This document shows, piece by piece, positions 1 to 12,300 of a stretch of 64,000 bases of DNA. Both the position numbers and the translations under genes were made by a program. Under the pieces are notes generated by a model that worked only from the letters and a program-made list of their open reading frames with translations, had not been told where the DNA came from and did no database searches. Position 1 is the stretch's first letter, and every line of letters begins with the position of its first letter. Source of the DNA: Saccharum officinarum (Eukaryota > Streptophyta > Magnoliopsida > Poales > Poaceae); assembly GCA_020631735.1 (NCBI GenBank), contig CM036191.1:38671335-38735334 (forward strand), read 5' to 3'.

Positions 1-625
1 ATTCATGCTTAAGAGCTTGCTCCCCCTACTTATGTGCTCAAAATTTTAGTTGATCCCCTTCTTTTATCAATTCTCCCCTTTAGGTTTTCTCCCCTTTTAG
101 AATCTATCTTGTGAACAACATTTTCTCCCCACAACATTTTCTTCCCCTTTGAGTTCTATCTTTGTGAACAATATTTTCTCCCCCTTTGGCACCAATTGAC
201 CACAAGGAGCAAACTTTAGATAGATTATCATGTTGAAATATGGGGTGAGGATCAAGTTTATGATTCAACCTAGATTGCTTGCATAAATAAAATACTTCGG
301 TTTGATCCAAGGGCAAGCTTCTTCACACCTCACTAGAAGGGTTATCATGCACCATGTTGAAGCAAATATTTAGACAAGTTTTCTAGATTAAACACTTAGG
401 ATCACAAGCTACTTAAACAAGTTATATGCTACCACTAGATCATACAAGTCATGGAAACAATAGTGGTACCATATAAACTTCAAATTCATTTGATTTTCAT
501 GAATGAGCCTAGAACATATAAATTATGACTAGATGCACTAAACAAGTCCTTAGCATAGAATGTATGACATGTCAACCAATTGTACCTTGGGGCTCGAAGG
601 AGAGGCATGTCATATATGGGGTGCA
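1..625 (-). other. 3' untranslated region of the copia element with repeated polypurine tracts
   Basis: There is no ORF of note. On the minus strand the last 200 bases before the edge carry repeated purine blocks such as AAAAGGGGAGAAAA (around 85-100), GGGGAAGAAAA (around 140-150) and GGGGGAGAAAA (around 175-188), and a GTAGGGGGAGC block at 18-29. Multiple polypurine tracts ahead of the 3' LTR are a published hallmark of Sireviruses. The 3' LTR should start just outside position 1. Confidence 0.65.
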
Positions 626-2203
626 TCAACTCATGTTGGAGAAGTCAAGTATGTTCAACTCATTCTTTAGCTTGTGAAATCTCTTCTCATCAAGTGGCTT
701 GGTGAATAGATCGGCTAATTGATCTTCGGTGCCCACACTCTCAATAGCAATGTCACCCTTTTGTTGATGATCTCTAATAAAGTGATGGCGAACATCAATA
801 TGCTTTGTTCTTTGATGTTGAACCGGATTGTTGGTTAGCTTCACGGCACTTTCATTATCACATAGCAATGGCACATTCTTGAAATTGATTCCAAAATCCT
901 TCAATGTTGCCTTCATCCACAAGATTTGTGCACAACAACTACCCGCGGCGATGTATTCGGCCTCGGCGGTAGATAGTGCAATACTATTTTGCTTCTTGGA
1001 TGACCATGAGACAAGTGATCTTCCCAACAATTGACAAGTTCCTGAGGTGCTCTTTCTCTCAACTTTGTCACCAGCATAGTCGGAATCCGAATAACCAACT
1101 AGCTCAAAACTAGCACCCTTGGGATACCACAATCCAACATCTTGTGTATGCTTCAAGTACCTCAATATTCTCTTTGTTGCCTTCAAATGACTTTCTCTTG
1201 ATGAGGCTTGAAATCTTGCACACATGCATACACTAAACATCACATCGGGCCTTGATGCCGTCACATAGAGTAGGCTACCAATCATTGATCTATATAGCTT
1301 TTGATCCACCATGTTGCCACTCTTGTCACTATCCAAACTTCCACTAGTGCTCATTGGAGTTGTAATGCCCTTTGCATCTTCCATGCCAAACTTCTTGAGC
1401 ATATCTTTGATGTACTTGGTTTGGCTCACAAATGTACCTTCTTTCATTTGTTTGATTTGAAGTCCAAGAAAGAAACTAAGTTCACCAATCATTGACATTT
1501 CAAATTCCTTGGCCATCATTTTTCCAAACTCATCACAATAATCTTGATTGGTTGAACCGAATATGATATCATCAACATATATTTGCAACACAAACAAGTC
1601 TTTCTCAATCTTCTTGGTGAATAGTGTTGTATCAACTTTGCCCACGACAAATCCTTTGGATAGCAAGAAGTCCCTCAATCTTTCATACCATGCTCTAGGT
1701 GCTTGCTTTAATCCATACAAAGCCTTCCTTAACTTGTATACATGATTGGGTTTCTTGTCATCTTCAAAACCGGAAGGTTGCTCCACATACACCTCCTCTT
1801 GAATGTACCCATTGAGAAATGCACTCTTTACATCCATTTGATATAGCTTTATATTGTGAGCACAAGCATAGGCAAGTAAGATCCTAATTGCTTCCAATCT
1901 TGCAACCGGGGCATAAGTTTCACCAAAGTCAAGACCCTCTATTTGTGTGTAACCTTGAGCCACTAGTCTTGCTTTGTTCCTTACTACTATCCCATCTTGA
2001 TCTTGCTTGTTGCGAAAGACCCATCTTGTTCCAATGACATTGTGATCCTTAGGCCTTTCAACTAGTTCCCATACTTCATTTCTCTTGAAGTTGTTGAGCT
2101 CTTCATGCATTGCATTTACCCAATACGGATCTCTTAATGCTTTATCAATGTCCTTGGGTTCTTCCATTGACACAAAAGATGAGTGAGCACAAAATGATGC
2201 CAA
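626..2203 (-). pseudogene. pol: copia pol, C-terminal half: reverse transcriptase and RNase H
   Basis: An open frame of 525 codons. The reverse transcriptase spans about residues 43-285: the first catalytic Asp lies in [12 protein letters not shown] (residues 121-132) and the catalytic pair in YVDDIIFGS (209-217). The copia RNase H follows from about 370 to 515, with the TAEAEY (catalytic Glu), DNESA and KHIDVRHHF motifs. It copies element RNA into DNA inside the virus-like particle. It is in frame with the integrase half at 2216-3826 and separated from it only by the TAA at 2216-2218, so the two are one polyprotein broken by a single nonsense codon. The stop at 626-628 looks like the natural pol terminus. 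No frameshift is seen within this half, which suggests a fairly young insertion. Confidence 0.93.
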
Positions 2204-2215
2204 TCTTGATCTAGT

Positions 2216-3826
2216 TTAAACTCCTCTTTGTATGTCACCAATGATGGAATCCAATGGATGGTCTCTTGCAATGTTAGTTGGTTGAAGCACTTGGACTTGA
2301 TTGCTTGGATGTTGATGTTGATCATGAGTTGGAGATGATGAACTAGCCGCTTGTTGATCTTGTTGCACTTGAGATGATGTACTAGCTTGATTTTGCATTA
2401 GAGAACCACTAGCTTGAGTGATTGGACTTTGGAGCACTTGATCTTTGTTGTCATCTACATTAATAACTTGCTTTGGTCTAATATCACCAATATCCATTTC
2501 TTTCATAGCATTACTCAATTGAGTTCCTCTCACATCATCTAAGTTATCTTCTTCATCTTGAGAGCCATTTGTTTCATCAAACTCAACATCATGCACTTCT
2601 TCAAGTAAACCACTAGCCAAATTCCAAACTCTATAAGCTTTGCTAGTAGTTGAGTAACCAAGTAGAAATCCTTCATCACATTTCTTCTCAAACTTGCTCA
2701 ATCTAGTGCCCTTCTTCAAGATGTAGCATTTGCAACCAAATACCCGAAAGTATGTAATGTTGGGCTTTCTTCCATTTAAGATCTCATATGGTGTCTTCTC
2801 TAAAAACTTGTGGCAATAGAGGCGGTTGCTATAGAAGCAAGCCGTGTTAATTGCTTCGGCCCAAAATGAATGACTTACATTATACTCATTCAACATTGAT
2901 CTTGCCATATCAATTAAGGTTCTATTTTTCCTTTCAACTAGGCCATTTGATTGAGGTGTATACTTGGCCGAGAATTGATGCTTGATTCCAAGCTCTTCAC
3001 ATAGCTCATCAACTCTTGTGTTTCTAAACTCACTTCCATTGTCACTTCTTACTTTCTTGATTGTGGTCTCAAACTCATTTTGCACTCTCTTGATGAACTT
3101 CTTGAATATGTCAAATACATCACTCTTGTCCACAAGAAAGAATACCCATGTGTATCTAGTGAAATCATCCACAATCACAAAACCATACTTGTTGCCACCA
3201 ATGCTTGTGTATGTAGTTGGCCCAAATAGATCCATGTGCAACAACTCAAATGCCTTGGAAGTACTCATAATGCTCTTCAATGGATGAGTGTTGCCTACTT
3301 GCTTTCCGGCTTGACATGCACTACATAGCTTATCTTTCTCAAATGTGACATCCTTCAAGCCTCTAACTAAGTCATGCTTCACTAACTTGTTCAATTGCTT
3401 CATGCCAACATGACCAAGTCTTCTATGCCATAACCAACCCATACTTGATTTGGTGAGCAAACATGTTGAAAGTTGAGTGTCACTAGCATTAAAATCAACC
3501 AAGTATAGATTCTCATATCTAAAACCTTTGAAGATCAAGTTAGAGCCATCAACACTAACTATCTCCACATCATCAACACCAAATATACACTTGAAACCGA
3601 GATCACACAATTGAGCAACCGAGAGAAGATTGAAGTTCAACTTTTCGACTAAGAGCACATTGGAAATGCTATGATCATTTGAGATTGCAATCCTTCCAAG
3701 AGCCTTTACATCACCCTTGCTATTGTCACCAAATGTGATGCTATCAATGCCACTATCATTTGATTTGAGAGAGTTGAACATTCTTGAATCACCGGTCATA
3801 TGTTGAGAGCACCCACTATCAAGCAC
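2216..3826 (-). pseudogene. pol: copia pol, N-terminal half: aspartic protease and integrase
   Basis: 536 codons. It opens with the protease active site DSGCSQHMTG (Asp at residue 3), so the true start lies a little upstream; the frame is continuous from the gag stop region (3869-3871) except for a TAG about 30 bases before the protease. The GAG-pre-integrase zinc region follows (LWHRRLGHVGMKQL ... CSACQAGK, the HHCC motif), then the integrase core with Asp in HMDLFGP, Asp in VIVDDFTRYTW, SDNGSEF, and Glu in QSNGLVERKNRTL. The tail is Gln/Ser-rich. It cuts the polyprotein and inserts element DNA. The TAA at 2216-2218 truncates it ahead of the reverse transcriptase; its sequence is consistent with a C-to-T change of a Gln codon. 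Confidence 0.92.
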
Positions 3827-3868
3827 CCAATGCCTTCCTCCGGCCTTGTAATTAACCTACAAAACAAA

Positions 3869-6058
3869 TTAATGTTTCTTAGGTACCTATACTTGTTTGG
3901 GTCCTTGGAGATTAGTCACTAAGCTCTTTGGTACCCAAATGGCCTTCTTCTTTGGGCCCACAATTGGTGTACCAACAAACCTAGCATGCACACCTTTATC
4001 ACCCTTGGTAAGCACATAACAAGAATCAAAAGGAATATAAGGTACATTAGCATTTTTCTTGTTCTTGTTCATTTTATTACAATTAATCTCTAGATGCCCA
4101 ACTTGCTTGCATCTATTGCAATAACGACCATTGCCCTTCACAAAGTGAGGCTTTGGAGTAGCAAAGGCCGCCTTGCCCTTCTTGGGAGTATAGCCTAATC
4201 CCTCTTTGTTAAGAGAGAACCTTTGGCTACCCAAGCATTTTAGCAAGCGAGCATCCCCACCATAGGCATTGCCTAATGCGCGGGTGAGATCATCCACCTC
4301 TCTCTTGAGAGTCTCAACCACAAGTGATGAATCACTAGTAGTAGAGGTAGAGTTGGTTGTGGTGGATGATGATGAGCTACATGAAGCATTAGTAGGACTA
4401 ACAAATAAAGAATCATCAATAATATCACATGTTAGTCCAATATCACAAGTGACAATCACTTGCTCCTCCTTAGCTTCCTTCATGAACTTTTTCAACTTAA
4501 GGTCCTTTTCCTTGATGAGCTCAAGTAGAGTGGAGTGGGCTTCCTTAAGCCTAGTGTGAGCAATTTCAAGATCCTCGTGGTCTTCCTTTAGACACTCACG
4601 AGAAGCCTCTAGCTCATCAAAGGATTTCCTAAGAGCTTTGAGCTCTTGTTCAATTCCTTTGCACTCCTTACTCTTTTTGAGAGCAACAAGCTCCTCAATC
4701 AAGGCATCATTTTCATTGCTCTTGGCAATGAGCTCTTGTTCCAAGATTTTGTATTTCTTGGTTGTCCTCTTGTAGCCCTTGCTCATTTGATCTATTATGC
4801 CTAATAGATCATCCTTGGAGTAGTCCTCATCCTCCTCATCATCACTCCTACAATCATCACTAGCACAAGAATCATCATCACTATCATCATGTTTTACCTT
4901 GGTAGGCTTGGCCATAAGGCATGTTGATGTAGTGTCGAAGATGGATGGCTTGTTGGAGAGGGCGATGTTTGCAGTGGCTCGTCGAGTGATCCTCTCATCA
5001 TCACTAGAGCTTTCATCATCATCACTATCGGAGTTGTCACTATCCCAAGTGACTACATAACCACCACCCTTCTTCTTCTTATTAAAAGTGAAGCTCTTCT
5101 TTGCTTTCTTCTCATTCTCTTTCTTATCCTTCTTGTTCTTCTTGAGCTTCAAGTCCCCATTATGAAATCTCTTATCTTCATAGGGGCAATCCGCCACTAT
5201 GTGATCGGGGCTATTGCAATTGTAGCAAAGGGTCTTTGCCTTTATAGTGTCTCTCCTCTTCCTTGCCCCATATCCTTTCTTCTTCATGAACCTTCCCATC
5301 TTGTGCACAAGGAGGGCCATGGTCTCATCATCGAATGGATCATCATCATCACTTTCTACCTTGCTCTTGCCCTTAGAGGATGAAGCCTTGAATGCAATGG
5401 GCTTCTCTTGCTTGACCTTGGTCTCCTTCTTCTCTTCTACCTCATCTTCATCATCATTGTATTGGGCATCGGTCATTATATCTCCAAGCACATTGGTTGG
5501 TTTGACCTTGTCCAATCCCTCTCTTAAGATCATTCTTCTCAAGGTGGCAAACTTCTTGGGTAAGCACATCAAGAACTTGTGTGAGAAGTCCTTGTCCTCA
5601 ACCTTCTCCCCAAGCCCCTTGAGATCATTGACAATGACTTGGAGCCTATAGAACATCTCCGAGATGGATTCATCATCCTTCATCTTGAATGTGGAGAACT
5701 TGTCCTTGAGCATATATAGTTTGGCACTTTTTACCATTGAAGTACCTTCATATGTTTCTTCAAGCCTTATCCAAAGCTTATTTGCCTTTTCAAGATCTTT
5801 GATTTGCTCAAATACTTTATCATCAATGGCACGATAGATTGTGTCAAGTGCCGCCGTATTGCATTGTTTGTTGATGCGGTCATTGGGAGTGAGGTTTTCC
5901 TCATCAAGAATGACGTATCCTTCTTTGGTCACATCCTAAACCTTCTCATGTATATTGCCTAGATATTGCTTCATCTTCCTTTTCCAATGATCAAAGGAAG
6001 AGACGCCATCAAAGAATGGAGGCTTGCCATTAACATGATTGAACATAACTTGAGCCAT
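3869..6058 (-). pseudogene. gag: copia gag (capsid/nucleocapsid) with two in-frame nonsense codons
   Basis: The frame starts at the ATG at 6056-6058 (MAQVMFNHVNGKPPFFDG), 41 bases inside the primer binding site, and runs about 729 codons to the TAA at 3869-3871. It shows a UBN2-type capsid region (about residues 20-200), a Lys-rich segment, a zinc knuckle CYNCNSPDHIVADC (5186-5227), Asp/Glu-rich stretches, a long coiled coil and a second knuckle CNRCKQVGHLEINC (4079-4120). Gag packages element RNA. Two TAG codons interrupt it, at 5936-5938 and 3887-3889, each at a position consistent with a Trp codon changed by a G-to-A transition. Gag and pol share one frame, separated by the TAA and one further TAG, so pol expression must need read-through or another device. 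Size and knuckle number match Sirevirus gags. Confidence 0.88.
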
Positions 6059-6098
6059 CTTACACCGAGGTTGTTAAGCCTTACAAACGGTGACCACG

Positions 6099-6110
6099 GC
6101 TCTGATACCA
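6099..6110 (-). other. Primer binding site of the copia element
   Basis: On the minus strand this is TGGTATCAGAGC, complementary to the 3' end of initiator tRNA-Met, the usual primer of plant copia elements. It lies two bases inside the LTR end at 6113. Confidence 0.93.
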
Positions 6111-6112
6111 CT

Positions 6113-7958
6113 TGAAAGGTCTTGATGGCTAGAGGGGGGGTGAATAGCCTATTAAAATTTTCTACAAAGACAAGCTAAACAAGTTTATCAATAAAACAAA
6201 TAGCGAGATGCGAGTTTTGCTTAGCCTACGGGGTGTTTGCAAGCCACCTAACCAATTCACAATTCTAGTAATTGCACTCAACCGCACAAGTCAAACCGAG
6301 AAGGAAACTACAACTAGCAAGCTACACAAAGAAGCTACTCTAGCAAAGCTAACTAGCTAGCAAAGATAACTAAGAAAGTAATGTGGAGTTGAGTTAGGAG
6401 GGTATCACCGAGGGGCAAAGTATTGAGCCAACCAATATGATCAACAATGAATACCAAGATAACCGAACACCGAGATCAATCAATCACAATATGAAAGTGA
6501 TGACACGAAGATTTATCCCGAGGTTCACGTGCTTGCCGGTCACACACCGAGCCTCTCAAAAGGCGCCACAAGAACCTACCAAATGGCAAAAGGTTGCAAT
6601 GACACGAAGCAATTTACTAATGTTGCCTTTGGCGCTTCGCCGAGGTAGGCACAAACCCCTCACAATCACCGGAGGTGGCCAAGAACAATCACCAACTCTT
6701 GCCAACGCCTCCAAGCTGCTCCAAGCCGTCTAGGTGGCGGCAACCACCAAGAGAAACAAGAATCCCGCAGCAAATCAACCACCAAGTGCCAACTAGATGC
6801 AATCTCACAATGCAAATGCACTTGGATCACTCAATCTCACTTCGAATATGCAAAGAAGCAAGAGAGATGAGTGGGAGGGGAGTTGCTTAGCTCAAAGTGC
6901 TCACAAGTATGTCAAATGTCCAGAAGGGAGAGCCTTGAGCCGGCCAACGAGTATTTATAGACGTACCCCTTCGAATATAGCCGTTAGAAACTTGAAACAG
7001 CCGAAGTCGCGTTGACCGGACGCGCTGGTCCAACTGACCGGACGCGCCGGTCGCGCAACAGCTAGTTTCGCGAAGCACTGACCGGACGCGCCGGTCGCAA
7101 CGACCGGACGCACCGGTCCCGTAACTGACCGGACGTGCTGGTCAACCCTGAGCCGCGCACAACGAACCAGCGACCGGACACGCTGAAGAACTGACCGGAC
7201 GCCACAGTGCCCGCGTCCGGTTGGAGTCCAGTAAGCTCCCTGAACGACCGGACGCGTCCGGTCGCCTGTGACCGGACGCGCCTCGCGTCCGATCAAACAA
7301 CTGAAAAACGCGCAGATACTGGACACTGACCGGACACGTCCAGTCAAACAGTGACCGCGTCCGGTCCAGCGTCCGGTCACCACTGTGACCCCCGTTTGCC
7401 TCCGTTTCTTTTTCCGTCTTCCGGCGTAGTGGAAAATAGGCATTTTATTTCCCCAAAATTGCCTGAATCCCGCGCTCGCACGCTCGGCGAGAGAGAGAGA
7501 TGACCCCAAACCCTCTCTACCGCTTAATACTCCAACGCCATCGCAAATGTGCTAACACCACCAAGTGATCACGTCATGTGTGAGTGTGTTAGCATTTTCA
7601 CAATCATTTTTCGAGGCGATATTAGTTCTATCCAAATGCATATGATCATGAAATGCACATCTAGAGGCACTTAGGAGTTCAATAGCCGCGTCATTCCCCT
7701 CTTTATAGTACGGCTATCTATCCTATAATGTAACCACACCCACTAGGTCTTGGTTACTAAAACACAACCCTTAAGCATATACCTTTGCCTTGATCACGTA
7801 GGGTTGCGTCCAAATCCAAGTGTGGCCATCATGATCACCATGTCCATCTTGGCACCAACCTTGGAGTGTACTAATCCTCATATGCTATATACAACTTAGG
7901 CATGGGATTAGTACTTAGGCATTGTCACTAATTACCAACACCAAACATAGGACTTTCA
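6113..7958 (-). repeat. 5' LTR of the copia element
   Basis: 1846 bp. On the minus strand it begins TGAAAGTCC at 7958 and ends GACCTTTCA at 6113, giving the short inverted ends TGAAAG/CTTTCA. The outer part is AT-rich, and the middle (7010-7385) is a GC-rich array of GACCGGACGCG palindromes. Open frames inside it are by-products of that composition. Confidence 0.9.
7010..7385. repeat. Array of about 12 GACCGGACGCG-type palindromes in the copia LTR
   Basis: Full palindromic units such as GACCGGACGCGCCGGTC and GACCGGACGCGTCCGGTC recur with decayed variants (GACCGGACGTGCTGGTC, GACCGGACACGTCCAGTC) separated by 5-40 bp spacers. Sirevirus LTRs of maize and relatives are reported to hold clusters of CCGG-type palindromes, so this is probably the same functional class; its role is not settled. 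Confidence 0.75.
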
Positions 7959-9310
7959 ACGTGCCTACAACGACTCACGAGAGGGAGCCAAACGTGGCTA
8001 CCACCCTTGGCGTAGCGGATGCTACGACAGCGGTGAGGACTAGAGCCTGAGCCTAGGCCTGCTAGGCCCTTAGGCCTTCAGTCGGCACATCCTCAACACT
8101 GCTTCCCCACCAAGGTACTGACCGCCTACCAATATCCCTAAATACTCTAGGGAGACAAACCCTAGGCTTTGGCTCAAAGACTATCGGCTTGCGTGTCAAG
8201 CTGGTGGTGTGGATGATGATGATTTCATCATCACAACCTTCCACTATTTTTGGCTGATTTGGCCCGAGCATGGTTGGAACACCTACCGTCCAACGTCGTC
8301 CAGAGTTGGGCGGATCTGAAAGAAATCTTTGTGGGGAACTTCTAGGGCACGTACAAGCACCCTAGGAACCCATGGGACCTCAAGAACTGCCACCAGAAAG
8401 CTAATGAAACCCTCCGCGGGTACATCCGGCGCTTCTCCCGTTAGTGCAACGAGCTCACAAACGTCGTTGACGCTGACATGATAGGAGCCTTCCTATCCAA
8501 GACTACCTACGAGTCTTTGGTTCATAAGCTAGGATGCAAGGGCCTGTGAACCAGCAAGGAACTCCTGGACATCGCCACCAGCCACGCCTTAGGAGAAGAG
8601 GCGGTAGGAGCTATCTTTGACTGTCCCGAGGGCAAGGGAGATGGGACGAGGGTGCCAGTGAAGGCACCTCTAGTCGTTTTGCTAAAAAGAAGAATAAGAA
8701 GCAACGGCGCAACGACCCGCTCGCGGCCGCTTCCGACCGCAAGGGTGGTCGAAAGCCCACGGAGGGCACTCCGAACCACTTCAAAAAAAATTCTCGAGGG
8801 GCCATGCCCAAACCATGCTTTCCCGGCCAAGCATCTGTACAAGGATTGTGGCCTCATGTTCAAATTCTTGTCCAGAAGCTCCAACAAAGGGGAGTAGGGG
8901 AAGGATCCACCCCACTATAGATGACGCTAAGGAGAAGGATGACGCCTTCCTGACTCCGAACGGCGCCCTCATGATCTTCAGAGGATCAACGGCTTACGAC
9001 TCCAAACGATGCCAGAAGATCGCACGCCGCGAGGTCTATAGGACCGGACCGACCACACCTGCCTTCCTCCGTTGGTCAGAATCTACCATAACCTTCGATA
9101 GGACCGACCATCTAGATGCCGTCCCACACCTGAGAAGGTACCCGCTTGTTGTCGACCCAATCGTCGGCCCAAAGCGATTCACGAAAGTACTGGTGGACGC
9201 AGGCAGCGGCCTCAACATCATGTACGCCTAGATGCTTGACGAGATGGGCATCGACCGGATGAACCTCTGCCCCATTCGAGCGCCTTTCCACAAAGTCGTG
9301 CCTGGCAAAC
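7959..9310 (+). pseudogene. Ty3-gypsy (Tat lineage) gag and start of protease, interrupted
   Basis: Several frames together read as gag-protease. Retrotransposon gag motifs include WADLKEIFVGNF, NPWDLKNC and LRGYIRRFSR (8300-8450) and GEEAVGAIFDCPEGKGD (about 8595-8650). A Cys/His cluster, CPNHAFPAKHLYKDC, at about 8808-8852 is followed by a long frame (8815-9231) ending in the protease site VLVDAGSGLNIMYA. Protease coding resumes at 27666 across the long-LTR insertion, so 9310/27666 was one gene. Internal stops (for example after VGNF and after FSR) and frame changes show it is dead. The gypsy 5' LTR is not in the window; the copia element ends directly against this sequence at 7958. Confidence 0.85.
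9306..9310. repeat. Target site duplication CAAAC, left copy
   Basis: CAAAC lies immediately left of TGTAACACC at 9311 and recurs immediately after GTTACA at 27661-27665. A perfect 5-bp duplication is what LTR-retrotransposon integrase leaves. Confidence 0.93.
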
Positions 9311-12300
9311 TGTAACACCCCAGGTGTTTGTCACTCACTAAGCAGTGGGTTTGAGCTTAAACATGACAGATTTGCGGAGATGACAATGTAAAGGTCAACC
9401 TATGGAGATGAGCCTAACCTAAAGTTGGATGTTGCACCATTGCTTTACATATAGGTCCCTTTTCAAAGATATATGCTTGGATGGTGTTATTGCAATACCT
9501 TCATGTGTCTCACCTTAGTACCTATCTATATTGATCCCTAGAAAAGTTTGATGTAGTTTGGAATCAAAAAGTCACATGAAATGATAAGTTATATGCTTGT
9601 TTGGATTATAACTAAAACATGCATATGAAACAAGGAAACATGTGAACTAGTGCTTATGCAACATACAAGTACAACATGTGCAACAAACCTTTGCAACATG
9701 TGGAACAACCTAGGGAAACATGGGTAGCATGTATCTTGAAACAACCACATGAAACAACTATAGCATTTCACTGAATTCTATGTTTCAAGGCATGTGAGGC
9801 CTACACTTTTGTGCAACCTATGCATGGTGTGTATGTTTGGCCTCTACAACACCTTAACTATACTTAGGACACTTAATGGAACAATGTTCATATTGATCAT
9901 TTTGCCTAAATGTGTTTCTAAGTGATGGTTGACCATGTATGGACCCTAGAACCCTTTTGTTTGACCATTTCAAAAGTGGGACCTAGAAGCTTTGCATGAC
10001 TGTGCACCCTTTAACAAAGTTGTAGAGAATTTTATAAGGAACAAACTTTGTTTAAGAGTCAAGTCATGAAAATGGGTGGAACATGCTCAAAAAGGGCCCA
10101 CAGATTAGAAATGGGGCTTAATTCAGCACTTAGACATTTAAAGCCTCGATTTCAGTGTCTTCGACATTGGCATTCCGCGTTCTCTGAAATTCGTTAAGCA
10201 ACTTAAGTTGAGCCAAAAATAAAAGTTGAAGTATACGTCTTGAAGAAGAGCTCATAGAAAGTAGGATTTGATCTGACATGTTTTGACCAGCAAATTAGAG
10301 CCTCAACCGAGCCAAGCTTGGTCCTTGTTTAGTCGCTGACAGTGTCATGTTAGTAGCTAATTAACTGCTAACCCACTATCCGAATGTCTGAACAACCTTA
10401 ATGAGTTTTGTAGATCATCATGTGGGCAACAACTTTTCTTAAGGCACCTAAGACCGAATATGCTTGGAAGATGCCATTTTTGTGACCCGAAGTCGGGCAC
10501 TCTGTCACCCGCCACCTGTTCGGGAGGATGCCCACGCGCCCTCCATGCACTGGCCGCGCCCCCACCATGGCCGAGCGCAGTTGCCACGTGCTCCACCTCC
10601 CTGGACGCATGCCCCGCGCCTCTGCGCCCTCAAGGGCGGACGTCTGAGTCCCCTCCCTCGTCCCTGAGCTCGCCTCCACCTTCGCCTTGCTCTGTTCGTC
10701 ATGGGAGCGCGCACCTGCCATGGCCGCCCATGGAGCTCCGAGCCGCCACTATCGTCCCTCGCGCCTCCTCGTTCCTGTTGTCTCGGCCACCCTCACTCCT
10801 GACGAGCACCACCAGCAGATTCGCCCTGTGACGCCGAACTCGTAGCACTTCTCCCCAGCCTCTCCTCGCCGCCATACCGCGTGGCCAACGGTGTCGGGCC
10901 GGCCATGGATTCCGTGCACACGGCCAGGAGGTCACGGTGCATCTCCGGCCGTGATTCGACCCCCCACGGGTGCGGTTAGGCGCGCTGGTGCTCGTGCCGC
11001 CCTTGGCCACCGCCGCCGGTGACCCTCTCGCCGGAGCCGCGAGCCACCGGCCGCCTCCTCTGTTTTCCCCGGCGCGCGGAGAAGAAGACCGTCGCCTCCT
11101 GTCTCTCTGTCTCTCTCTGTGAACGACAAGTGGGTCCGAGTGTGCAGCGGGTCCCGCAGGTCAGCGTTAAGGGTGGCAGAGAACGGGTACCGAATCGGGT
11201 GCACCTAGCGAAATTAGTTAGGGTTGCTTTTATTCTGGTTTTGAATTTAGATTTCATGTAAATCTTCTAAAATCCATATCTCATGCTAGTTAATTCCAAA
11301 AATAGCAAAAGTGGACTTTTTGGAAACCTTGAGAAAAGATCTATGCAGTGAAGTCATAATATGTTAGATGTTTGTAGATGTTTTCTGATGACTTTATTTA
11401 AGCTTTAAAAATGCTCCAAAAATGCTTATAAACTTGACCAGAGCCATATGTTGAGTTTTAGAACTCCAAAAATGGTGATTCTTGTTTGTTAATTTTGTGA
11501 TGACATGTACTTGCTAGTAAAAATATCAAACACACTAGTTGTTCACTGTTTTCTTAAGGTTTTGATTTGACCTTGATAAATAAGGAAATCCACATTATAT
11601 TGCTTGTCATTTTTATATCTTGAGTTGTGTTGCTCCAAATATTGTGAATTTTTTATGGTAGTCTTTCCATGCTATGAATGTACTATGGTATAAATTTCAT
11701 GGTCATTTCTTACTGTATGATCAAGTTTTTGGTTTAACTTGTTTATGGCTTGATAAATAGCTTGTAAATAATATATAATTGATAAAATGGAAAATGTTGA
11801 TCCATTACCTTAGTATGATGTTGCTCTATCATGTTGATTCATACTATGGCCCTGTGTTCATAGAAAATATTGATTTTTAGGTTTAACTTGCTCTCACATG
11901 ATTTATTGCAATAGCTATTTGTCTTTTTCTTAGAGGTTGATATACTTGTCCAAATGGCTTGAAATTTGGACAGTAGACTTTTGGTAGCATGTGTAGGCCA
12001 CTGTAATTTTGGTAGAAGTTATTGTGCACTTTTGATATGTGTCATAATTCCACCTAATGATTTAAATAAATTAAAAAAAAGGCATTAAAAGAATTTATTT
12101 AGAAATGGACACTAAGTTTTCTGATGTTCATTAGTCATGTGTGAAATGTTGGTAAAGTTGGTTTTGTCCAATTATATGTTTGCAACATAAGTTAATAATT
12201 ATTTCTTGCAAATGAAGTTTCTGGACAGATCTGGAACTTGGCAAATTTCTTTATGATAATGTGCTTTGTTGTGGAACTTGTTTATACAAAAGTTGTAGAT

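Larger units (their letters stand above)
1..7958 (-). mobile_element. Ty1-copia LTR retrotransposon, Sirevirus-like, 3' LTR off the left edge
   Basis: The order on the minus strand is LTR (7958-6113), primer binding site, gag, then pol in copia order (protease, integrase, reverse transcriptase, RNase H), then a purine-rich 3' leader running off the window. Domain order places it in Ty1-copia. A large gag with two zinc knuckles and a long coiled-coil/acidic tail, LTR of about 1.85 kb, palindrome-rich LTR and several polypurine tracts fit the Sirevirus lineage of grasses; that lineage call rests on family knowledge. No env-like ORF is seen between pol and the left edge. The coding region has three in-frame stops, so this copy is unlikely to be autonomous. 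The right flank (7959 onward) is gypsy gag-like sequence, so it probably inserted into the gypsy element described below; the target duplication cannot be checked because the left end is missing. Confidence 0.9.

Noticed and set aside
6955..7509. 184-codon minus-strand frame in the copia LTR
   Set aside because: It is made by the GACCGGACGCG palindromes and lies wholly within the LTR.
10357..11261. Several open frames of 60-120 codons on both strands in the GC-rich part of the left long LTR, repeated at 24027-25041
   Set aside because: They overlap each other on both strands, have Arg/Pro/Ala-rich composition, no domain, and their lengths change between the two LTR copies, so they reflect GC content, not coding.
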